Shown: positions 46,288 through 57,400 of the stretch, in pieces
How positions within the stretch are numbered: the stretch's first letter is position 1
Layout: the number at the start of each line of letters is the position of its first letter
Source: Ectocarpus siliculosus
Taxonomy: Eukaryota; Sar; Phaeophyceae; Ectocarpales; Ectocarpaceae
NCBI GenBank assembly: GCA_000310025.1
Contig: FN648327.1
Location: forward strand, 1 to 64,000
DNA: 64,000 bases
Direction: 5' to 3'
Translations under genes and position numbers: made by a program
The notes under the pieces: model-generated
Database searches by the model: none
The model's input: the letters and a program-made list of their open reading frames with translations, nothing else
Told to the model about the DNA's origin: nothing

Positions 46288-48824
46288 TCCCGTCCTTCCT
46301 TTTTCTTTTTCCCCCTCTGCCGTGAGAGGAAGGAAACCAAACAACGCACACACTTAGCACACAGTCCGATCTGAATAGCACCGGCGGTTCCAACACTTCC
46401 GCGAACAAGAGTAGGCGGCCACTGGCGCTGGAGGAGCTGCTGTTTTCTCTTCCAGGAGCGGGGGCGCAGGCAGCAGCAGTGTGCAACAATCTGAGCCAGC
46501 GTGGCAGGAAAATACGCGGAAATTGTTCAACGCTCGCAGCTGACCAACTGACGGTCTCTTGAGACTCTTCTCGTTCTTCGAACGAACAGCGCCGAAACTC
46601 GCCTTTGTTTGCAAAACATATTTTGGATCTTTCCATCATATTATGTTGAAGAACATTACTTGCCGCTCGATACGTAGGTACAAGTCTGCTCGTGTACAAA
46701 TACAACCTCCTGCTGTATTGGATTGGCAGTAGAGGGCACCACCGCGACCGCAAAAAAAAACTATTCGTTTTCGGAAAGCTCTCGAGGGGTCGATTTCAAC
46801 GCCGCCATTTATATTTCGGCACCGCCACTCTCCTCTATCTAGGCTCTCGTTGTTCACACTTTCAAAAATCAAAATCGGTCCGGGGGGTGTGATATCTTAC
46901 GTGATACAAGGTCTCCCTTCGGGAAGTGGGTGTCTACCCTCCCTCAGGTGACGCAAGACCAACATGCGCATTGCCCGAAGAGGGACTGTTTGTCTTACAA
47001 CGCTTGTATTTCAACACAAAACATCGCGCACGTTGTTATTCTACATTAATTATTGGTTGGAGCCAGCTCGAGCGGACAATATTTGGAAGCGAAAACAAAC
47101 TCAGACTCCAGACTTCCATGATGTCTTTTTATTTTTCTTAATATGACACAACGAATCCACTCTATCATAGAAAAGAGTCTTGAGACAGATTAGCAATCAA
47201 TGAATTCATAGCGTCAGAAAGTACCTGTATGTCTACGATTTCCCAGGCAGCATAGAGGGACATCTCCCCTGCGGGTAACAGGCTCAACAAAACAGTTTGG
47301 TAGCTAGCTGTCTTGTGTGTCTCATACATCATATATATATATGTTATGTTGGGAAGGTGCAGAAGAAATAAATGTGTTAGGTACTGTTGGTTGGGTAGTC
47401 GGGCGTTGTGTGGCACTCTTCTTTTAGTCGTAGGGCATGCAATCTCCCTCAGTTTTCAAACGTATTGTCAGTGTGGGGTATGCATAATATGTACGGACAC
47501 ATTTCGGAGTATGTATGTGCGGAACCACCATTTTTCCACGGGAGTGGTATCACCATTTTCTTACCGGTTTGTGTAATTTCGTGTCGTTAGATAGATGTGC
47601 AAATGGCACGGGAGATGATGTCTTTGATTGATGATGGCACTGTGTGGGTAGAGGATGGTCTGCTGTGCTTGCGGTGTGTGCTAAGTGCTGAGTGCTGCTG
47701 CTGACTTTCTTTGTGCTGTGTGCGGGGGGGGCGCAGGTTGAAATAACCCCCCCCCCAGTGACGCCCCCCCCGGAACTGAAAAATAACCTGGGATTTCCAG
47801 GGTACCTACCGCTGAACCCTGTAACCGGTTATAACCGGTACCCGTTATGGACATTCCTGGTATTAGCGCAGTTCTCTACTGGGTCAACAACAAAAAAAAA
47901 CACATCAGACATGCCGCAGTGTGCCGTCCTCTCGCGTGTAATTTTAGAGCGAGAACGAACGGTTCAAACATTCAAACCGGCTGCGTGAGCGTAGACAATA
48001 TGCTGATCTATAGACTAATCTAAGAGACCCCGGGCTCCCGCGGGCTGCTTCTCGCTCGAATGTAAGAAAGTGTGGCGGTCACCTGGAAGCAAGTAGAAGG
48101 CGTGCTTCAACCTGGATCCCGCCCAAGCAAACAGCAGGGCATTTCATGTTCCTCCGTCATCGGAGATTGGAGCGAGATGTAGTTCAGGAGGATGATCTCA
48201 CATTATGTAATATTGTACGGTGTAGGGCAGACTGGTGTATGTACAGCCACATTGCACACACGCACACACAGACAGGGAGAGAGAGGGTGGGGGGTGGGGC
48301 GTGGAAGGAAAAGGAGGAAGGGTGTATATCCCGCGAAGCAAGGGAATGATCTACATGTACTACAGTACTTGGGTGAGGGATTTACAGTAGTTCTTCACAA
48401 AAATATGCACCTGTTCGCTTCAAGTAAATCTGTCAAGTCCTATCACTTTGTGTTTGTGGTTGGTTATTTTTTCCTGCCGCGGACGCCTCCCGCACCCGGA
48501 GAAAAAAACGCGGGCATTCGGCGAACCTGCAACACAACAAGAAGCAACAGGAGCCAGAGGCAAGTGGCAGAGCCGAGCGAAGCCAGGACAGGGAAACGGG
48601 CATACCGTACCACCCACGGTTCCACGACCGCAAGGGGTACCGCAAACCATCGACGACAGAGTGGGGGCGACGGCATCAAACAAGTTTGGCGGAGAGCTGA
48701 CAACGGGTCCTCGTCATAAGTCAAAGTGGGCAAACAACCTTGGACAGCAGCTGTGAGAGACTACTACAGCAGTACTGCTGTACTGTAGTCTACCCTAACC
48801 TCTGGCTACATACAACCTTGACCT
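46288..48824. promoter_or_regulatory. Shared upstream region of the divergent WW genes
   Basis: The 2.5 kb between the two start codons must hold the 5' untranslated regions and promoters of both genes. I see no convincing TATA box or CpG-type feature. It contains a retroposon insertion (47129-47614), G- and C-runs near 47725-47770, and one perfect instance of a dispersed motif, CTACTACAGCAGTACTGCTGTACTGTAGT at 48761-48789, a near-palindrome 36 bases before the copy 2 start codon. Confidence 0.45.
47118..47625 (-). mobile_element. Poly(A) retroposon with 11-bp target-site duplication
   Basis: The element (47129-47614, minus strand, 486 bp) is the same family as 19691-20174 and 7000-7118. It is flanked by ATGATGTCTTT at 47118-47128 and at 47615-47625. 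That duplication fixes both ends: 5' CTCCCGTGCCATTTGCAC, 3' CATATTAAGAAAAAT. The A-rich 3' end and variable 5' truncation among copies show LINE-type mobilisation. No coding capacity and no clear pol III boxes were seen, so its origin is open. Confidence 0.85.
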
Positions 48825-51449
48825 ATGGCGACCCTTCCAGCACCATCCGCGGGAAGTACGGCACAGGCTGCCGTACAACCAGCTGATGAGGACGATCGCT
48901 TCGCCTCGCCGCCTGGACTATGGTGAGTGGCATCCTATCACCCAACCTTGCAAACCCAACCTCAATCTACCCCTTGTCTGCCGGACAAGGGTGCTGCTGC
49001 CATCGCATTCGAAGCGGCAGAATGCATGCATGCGTAGTTTACACGGACGGACTCAAACGATGTGTCAATATTGTTGTTGGTGCGTTCGTGTATCTATGTG
49101 CGTTGGAAGTAGGAAACGGCGTGTTCGCTATGGCTGCCCTGCACGTTCGTGATTCAGGTACGGTGGTGTGCGCAGTCTTTTGTATCATACAGCAGTACAC
49201 GACGAGAGCGGTGCGGCAACTGCTGTTTTCAGCCAACACCGAACAGAAGCGGGTTGGTTGTCCGTAAAGCAATGGCTTGAAAAACCAATCGGTACCAACA
49301 GCTGCTGACCTACCTCAGACTCCCAGTTGAGGCGATCGGGTCTGTCTGTGACGGCGAGCTGCAGTAAAAGATGTTGGTGTGGACCCACGTTTGAGGACTA
49401 TTCGGACGCAGCAGCCGTAAGCACTAATACAAAGCTGCAGCCGTCACATTCTCAATAGCACAGCCCAACAAGAGCGCTCTGATCGATCGCGCCAAAGCTG
49501 TCTGTGAATACTTTGCTCAGAAGTTATCAGGAACTGATTGTAAATGTAACATTTCAGATGGCACCCGCCAACACCACATCGGTACTTCAGCACATAGGCA
49601 TAGCAGTGCTGTGTTTGTTGTTTGGGCACCAGTACCTTCATACAGACCTTCCGTTGCGGTGTACATCAGTATAGAACGGGCCCGTTGTTGGGCACCTGTC
49701 AGTCCATGTACACCTTCCGTTGCGGTATGTAGAACGGGCCCGGCGGTAAGAAACGTCATAATCGAGCCGAACCTCCGTTCCTTCTTTTGGGTCGAACGAC
49801 CAGCCGAAGTTCCATTTTCTCATTGACTACTGCTGTAGGTTTCTTTCTTATTGTGGGGCTATCGTATGCTGCTGATAAGAATACATCCAAGAGCCTCGTT
49901 TTGATTTCTGAAGGTGAAACATCTCGTTCAAGCCCTCCAAGACAGAGGTGGCGGAGATTGGTACTTCGAAGCGTTGAAGTACTGCTGTGTGTACCAAACC
50001 CGTGGAGCAGACAGAATGTGTGGTCCGCGACTTGTGGCAGTAGTACTCGTGATCCCCAATATACCGCGGTGTACTACAGTAGTGACAGGCAACAACCCTT
50101 GTAGCAGCGAGGTGTATGTAGTGACGGCCCTTCGTTCAGGGGTTTACGGTCCGTGGCGGTGAGCACGACGTTGACAAATGTTGGGTTCCGACGCAGATGT
50201 CGGACTGTTTTCAGAAGCTGCTTCGACCGTCGATAATTCGATATTTCAGCTCCAGTAGCAAGCCTGAACGTGCCAGTAAACACGACGCCTCTTCATGGTG
50301 TCCTCTACTGGTAACTGTAGAATAGAAGTACAAAATATCTGAACGGCGGGAAGGCTGCTTTTCTCTTTCATGTTGGGTTTAAGTATGTATGAAAATAGAG
50401 TCAGCGTAAAATAGTCTTCAATCCCTTCAAGGTACAGACAGCGTGATTTCCTGGTGGAGACCATCCCCAACCTCTGCTCTGCTGTGCAACAACACCCACA
50501 GATTTTTTCGTGTCCAGCGGCTTCCAAATGGTCAGGTGTATGTATCTAGTGTGTGGTGGCTGGGCGCTCTTTTGGTTGCTTTCAAAATCAGCCAAGAACC
50601 GAGATCAGTAGCCTTCGATCCTTTCACCCTCTTTTACCGCAACAGTGCACACCACATGAGAATAATACAGCAGTAGTGGGTATGTAGCTTGGCGTTTGTG
50701 TGATCGCTCCCACACCCTAAAGTCTGGGGGTATCGGCCCGGTTGCATTCCCAAAGAGCTGCCCGGAATAGCAGAGACACTTCTCTGCGAAAACCCAGTCT
50801 GCGAATGGCGACAAAAAAGCAGGCGATACAATACAAGGAGTTCTCCGAAGATGCACTTCCTTCGTACTCGGCCACGCAGCTACCAGTGCTAGCAGCCCCG
50901 TGTTGGTGGCTTGGTTCGCAACGGGACATCGTGATTCGCAACAGGACCTCGTGATGCTCTGCAGTGTCTGGGCAGGGGTGTGTGCGTATGCACGCAATGT
51001 GGGCGAGGATGCCCTTTGGCGTCTTTGTGTTTATGTTCTTGCCCATGTCTCATGTACCCAACCACTTCGCAAGCATCATGGCGAAGCAACCACGATCATC
51101 CTGCGTTGTAGAGCGCGGATGCTCATGCCTCCATACAGCAAAGTTGTTTTGTGCATCCCTCGCTCCTTCTTTGACCAGTGGGGAAACCGCAAGAGATTAT
51201 ACCCAATATAGGTTTTAGTGGGGGTCGGTTCAAGTTCTAATTTCTTGTAAGGCGGTGCATCCGTTGATCAGAGGATCAGCTACGGGTGCTGTCAAGGACA
51301 GCCATTCCCCAAGCAGTACAAGGGAATCTATGTTCGTGTTACCTTGCAACCTGATCGTGGGCGCCCTAGGCCTGTCACGCGCTTTCTTGATTTCGCTGGA
51401 ATCGGAATAGCCAACGTCCAAGCAGCCAATCGTTCCTTTGTTGCTGTTG

Positions 51450-51481
<32 letters not shown>

Positions 51482-54400
51482 TGTGCTGCTGTCACCAACG
51501 CGCTCTTTTGCCTGTGCCCGGCCCCGTTCATTGCCTCCTCGCCACGACCAACTCGACGCGACTGATCGAAATAGGCTTCCAAGAATGGTGGTCAAGGAGC
51601 ACCGCCAGAAGGCCACGATCATCTGGATAGGCCTCCTGGTGGGCTTCCTGGCTTACGTTGGGTACATCATATGGGAGACTGTTGAGTCTCGAAAGGACCC
51701 CGCTTCGAGCATCGAGCTCAAGGTACGATGGACCACCTCACATTCGCTCCACCCCTTCCCGTACCACCAATGGATGCAGGGAAAAAGCTGAAGGTCAAAT
51801 TTAGAGCCGGGGGCATTGGCCTCCAGAACGTAGGCGAAGATTTGGGAAGGTAGACGATGACAAGTTCCGGTGTGATTGCGGCTCCGAGTTCGAAGACCGG
51901 GTTCATGTAGTTGCGGAATTCCGCCGTTCTACAAGGAGAGGGACGTGTACGTGACTGAGCTGGGAAAAGTAGAAGGAAGATTGAGGGAGATGTTTGAGGC
52001 ATGGAACAGCCAGGAGAAGACGGTAGCGGCAATGGGGCATAGCAAGTGGGTATGCGGGATATCGATAGGATATGGATAGACAAGGGAAGACATTCTGAAC
52101 CACCGTCGGCAAAGTAGGAAGGAAGGATTGGCCATCAGTGATCGGTCGTGTGGGAACAATGCTCTGTCCTCTCGAGGGTGCGTGGTCAATGGTCTAACCG
52201 CTAAGGCATGCTAAACGTAAGAGTACGCCCCCCCCCCCCCCTCCCGTACTATCTAAGCCCTGGCCAAACAGCGGTCAGAAGCTGAAACTTCTCGAGGGGA
52301 TACTGAACATATCACAGGCAACGTTTTTTTTTCACATCTATGGTAGAGGACAATGGCGCAACAGCTATGGACGGACTGTTCGCGCGGTGTTTCCTTTCCG
52401 ACGCAAGACTGGCGTCGTCCCGCTACAAATGGCGCATTTCGCGTGAGGGAAACTTCTGTGTTCCGAGAAAATACAGACTGTTGAGCGTAGGTTTGCGGGA
52501 AGAGGGAAGAAAATGCCCTCACCAGCGCACAACGCTTTCGCGGCCGTCCTAAAAGCAAGGATTCTTTCGGCTCGAGTGCCTAGGGTACCACGCTCCTTGT
52601 GGTGGACTGACTGTAGTTGTAGGTTTGAGAGACCTGTATGAGCTCGTGTGGACTTTCTGAAGCGCACCACCTTCTTCCCTCATGTATCTCCGCCGCAACC
52701 GCTTGATACTGGCCACCTTGCGTGGTGGCCACCGGCAACGCAGCAAGAGCACTATACGTTCCCTGATGTGGCGCTCTGCACCACGTTCGGGAAGGGGTGC
52801 CTCGACTACGACAACGATTGCTTCGAGGACCTCAGTTTTACTTCTATGTTCAACCAAACGGTGAGTAACAGCCGTGACCTAGTCCGCTTCCCGTATCTTG
52901 GGCCTCGACGTTGGGGCGTGTGGTTTGAGGTTTGGCTAGGGGCTGTTTTGCTTCTCTCGTTTGCGCTCTGCAAGCACTCGGTATTTTCAAGGATGCACAT
53001 AAAAGCATGGTGCTTCCCTACGCGCTCCACGAGAAGCAGAAGTCACGTATTTATGCGTCAGTCAAGGGACCCCAATATGCTGACGTGCATGGTTTCGGTT
53101 TCTGTGGAAGGGGTTTTCCCCACTGGACATGCTGTTGCCCATTTGTGTGGAGTGAGCCTACTCCCAGCGCCGATTCTAGACAACAGGCACAAGCTAGTGT
53201 TGAAGAACGAAGTAGAAATGTCTGTTGTCTAAACACTGAAGAAGCTGAGAACAGGATGTTGTGCTTTCACATGAAACGAAGCAATATGCCCGATTTTCGT
53301 CGTGTGTCCGGCATTCCTTTAGTGTACCCCCTACCCCCCTCCAACGCAGGCAGGTATGCAGTGCCCGAACTGCTTCAGCCGAGGCGCCTCAAGGTATTGC
53401 TGCTGTTGGGGTAGTCGCCCGAAGGATGCCCTTGCCGCGTTGCTGAACCCCTCGCGAGACCCATTGTATGTTGACGTTCCTCTCTATGTATAGATGAAAA
53501 TAGCCGTTTTGAGCGCCTCCGCTGCTCGTCCGAGGCAGCTCAAGTTCTTTTGCTGTGTTCCTTGCATGAGAGTGTACGAGTGGGACCAGATGTACCCTTG
53601 CCGCGACTCAACTTCGTTTCGGCGGAGTGCGGGTCTTTCTGCCCCGCTTGACCTGGCCCCATGTGCATTGCTAGAGTTTGGGCAATTCGCCCGATGGCGT
53701 TCACCACCGGTCAACCGCTTACCAGCACAGACTGCTTCAGGAGGGGCACTGTCCAACCCCCGCGTCATACGGCTACGGTGCTAGCCTGCGTCGAGCCACA
53801 TGATTTGGAGCCGTGTGCGTTTCCTGTATTGCCAGGGGTGGGCTTGAGACGTCAACACTACGCAGAAACTTGGGCCATAGCCTAGAGAAAACGTGCCCGC
53901 TGCGCCTCACTGAATCACTAGCAAGACCCGGCAATGGAGTCGAAATACTTTTGGTAGCCAGACCAACTGTCCCTCGCTCTTTTGCCTGCCGGGTTGGGTT
54001 CACGAACGCACCAACGATAATTATCCAGGGTTTTCTCGACTACGACCAGAACTTCACCGACGACTTCGCGTACGTGAGCGAGCCTTTCGAGGAGGTGTAT
54101 CCCAACTGCAAGTTTGTTCCTTTGTCCATGATGACGGTGGACGAGACCGGAGTCAAGAACGGAAGCGTCACCTCCTTTTCGACGGCTTTCTACGTGAGGA
54201 TAGAAGTGTAAATCGCAGGAGTGGTAGTGGCTTGGGTCTACCGGCGATACAACCGCGCGTGGGTGTGGTGCATTGGAACATCGATTCTGCTGTCTGGCAC
54301 TCGTTGCGCACGTAGTCGGCTTGATGGAATCACAACTCCCGCCGACGCCTTTTTGTTCGAGCACGAAATCTCAACAGACGGTACGACTCTCAGTTTGTTA

Positions 54401-57400
54401 GCCATCCGAAACAACGTCGTTGGGAGATAAGACCTTTTTCATTGAGAGCCTTGTGAAAATTTGCACGGTTCGGTGTGGGTGCCGTAGTTGAGGAGATTTT
54501 CGGCTTTTGTGGCCGAGGGCTGGTCGTATTCGGTAGTCCCAAGAGCGGTGACTGGTGTTACCAGCGTGTTTTTCGTTGGAAGGTCGTGCGAGCATACAGT
54601 CAAACAAGGTGAGTTGTGGGGGTTGGATGTATATCCCAGGTCAAGCAGACCTTGATGTGTATCGTTAGGGAGTATTTCCCTTTGCCTGTAAAAGGTGGTG
54701 TTTGAGTTTGTAGTCCGTGCAGCATGCTTTTGAAAGCTAATCGCTCCACCACTAGCTCAAACACAACCACGGGGAACGTTGAGAGCAAGCAGAGGAGAGT
54801 AGCAGATGTGTTCGCTTCCCCACATTGAGAGAGCAGACCTAAGTGCACCGTACAAAATGCATCAACCGCATGACATTTTCATGGCAACGCGATGATTCTG
54901 CTAACAATCGCCAAATCTTGTTGATGCCCATGGAGTCATGATGCGCCGAGATTGTGGTACGTGTGGTGCGATTGGCAACTTGAAATTACGCCAGGGCGTT
55001 AGTTCTTCGGGTTGGATTCCCCTAGTCTTTTCCCCGCCACGGTCTTTTCCCCGCCACGGACGGTGCATGCACGCGCAGAGCGCTTCCTTCCTCTTCAGCC
55101 CCCCCGCAATTGCTTTGATGTTTCTTTCGCGCAGGTCTTGTGGGACGAAAAGGATACCTTCTACGACCATTCCTACTACCTCATCAACAGGCAGTTCCTC
55201 GATATGTACCTCATCCCGCCTGACTCCAGCATAGAGTCGTTCACGAGCGCGAGCGTAGACGCCAAGGTGCCATACTCGCGGCTGAACTTGACGACCGACA
55301 CCGCCTTCGAGGCGACAATAAACCATATGGTGAGACGCATCGTCTTGGCAGACTTTTGCCACCAACGAATGGTAGCACCAGAGCATCGTCCCTCGAGGCG
55401 GGCCGTAGGCCACAAGGATGCGAGAGTTGTGGCGCGGCCGTCTGGCTCGCTTGCTGGAATGGAAGCAGATGGTGGCGTCGGGCATGCCCTGCAGAACATG
55501 TTCATGCGAGGGCTCATCCCCTCGCAGGCGCTGAAGTGGACGAAAGCAGCCAGTATGAAACGTTTTGCATGCCAATAACCAAGAAAACTCCTATTCATTC
55601 CACTTTTTTCGGTTACGTCGACAACTTTTTTGTGTTTTTTTGCGGACGAGGTTTGTTCTGTCGGCCGCATCCGCTTTGTTGTTGCCCCGCAATCCACCCT
55701 TCTTTTGATCCCGTGTCGTTCCACGGCCGAGTCAACAACTACGCCGACCTATGGCCGCTGTTTTTTCAGGGTTAACCTTGGAGCCTGTACACGAGAGAGA
55801 TTTCCTGTCAACTTCACCACATCTTCTTTGCGTACATAGTTCGCCATGACGCGTTAAATACCTCCATCGTTCCGCCGCCCCGCGTGCCTCATTCGGTGCG
55901 TCGTTTTGCGTTTGGCCGGAGCACTCTGTGTCGTTTTTGGTTTCATACGTTGATCGGTCCCGAACCTCAATCGAGGTACGAACGTTCGACAGGCCTCGGC
56001 AAGCTCTTGCCAAGGTCTGTCTGTCCTTGTCGGCCCTGCTAGTGCCTCCAGGGAATCCGAAACAGATTACCTTGCCAGCATGTGTACAGGTTAACCAGAC
56101 GTCCGTTTTTTTTTTTTCTCAACAAATTGTCAGAGGCTTACAAGAGCGATGTTTGTAACCGTCGACACGCGTGCGTGTTAAATGCCCTCCCATTTGTTAT
56201 GGACCCCGATGTTTTCGTTTTCGAAGCGGAAGACCACAAAGGATTTAATATTGTTGTCGACCTGTAGTCTAATACCTCGTGCGGTGCACGCCTCCAACTT
56301 TGATCGTTGTCGCCAGGAGGGTTTAGCCATTCCTTTCCCTCGTTGACAAACCGAAGTTCGTGCACACACGAATCGGCGCTATCCGCGTCTGTTTGGGAGT
56401 ATGGCGAGAAACTACCCCAGTTCGTGCCATTTGCACCAAGAGTGGAACTTGCGTCCAAAAAGTGGCGAACGCTGCGAGGTTACCAGCGCCGAAACGATGC
56501 AAGTTTGCTCGCGCCATGGCATGTTGATTGGAGAAGATCCGCGTTTGTCCTTCTCTGTGCAGGTGCTGGGCGTCACGGAGTTTACGGGGATCAACGAGAA
56601 CGGCAACAAAAAGGAGAAACAGCGATCGTTCTCCCAGGCAACGATTACGGGTGTCGAACACTGGTGGTGGGGCGCCGAAGACTACGACAGCGTCGAATTC
56701 GGGTTCTTCATGGTGGAATTGTCCATCGGAAAGTTCGAGTTCACCTCCATCGAGGTCGGTCTTGTTACATGCCGATGTGCTGAAACTACTAACCCACGAT
56801 CGCCGCGATTTCCATTGAATGTGACATGCGTTCGCTCTTTTCAGCGCCGAACATCTAGCAGCTACTTCGAATACACCCGGTCCGAGCTGACGAATGGTAG
56901 CCCGTGTTTTGCGCAAATGCAACTGTTTGGCGCCGTGAGCCGTGTCCGCGGTGGTCTCATTGCGGAAGCTGGAGCGGGGCGCTTCCTGCGTTATGTAGAA
57001 AACGCTGGGGGGCGCGTAGGTGCCTGGCCAATTACATGTTCGTTCGAAAGTCATAATATTCCTGTGCTCGTGTGCTACCACCTACTCCGCACGCACCCCG
57101 CAGCTCTGCTTAGCACGGTGCCGTGTTTGTACCTCGCGCCTGATACGTAAATCCTTTGCCTCTCATCCTCACTCGTTGGTGCTTTCTGTGGGTGCTTTGC
57201 TCGTCCATGCCGCGATGCACACGTTTTTCAATCTACCCACCAACAGGAGGTCGATCCTGTGGATGGGTGGTCAATCATCGGGGCCATTGGAGGAATCTGG
57301 CGTAAGTCGTCCGCCGCTCATAAGCAAGCACGCACTTGTACTGTAGGGGCCGCACACGCCGAATTGTGGAAGTATGCGACGCGGTGCACCTGTACAGTTG

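Noticed and set aside
51438-51584. Poly-Leu signal peptide in front of the copy 2 first membrane segment
   Set aside because: It is a CTG microsatellite in an intron; copy 1 has no equivalent, and both copies share a better upstream exon ending S-P-P-G-L-W.
54901-55724. Minus-strand frames of 182-224 codons over exon 5 of copy 2
   Set aside because: They are antisense shadows of a plus-strand exon and its intron; exon 5 has a paralogue match on the other reading only.
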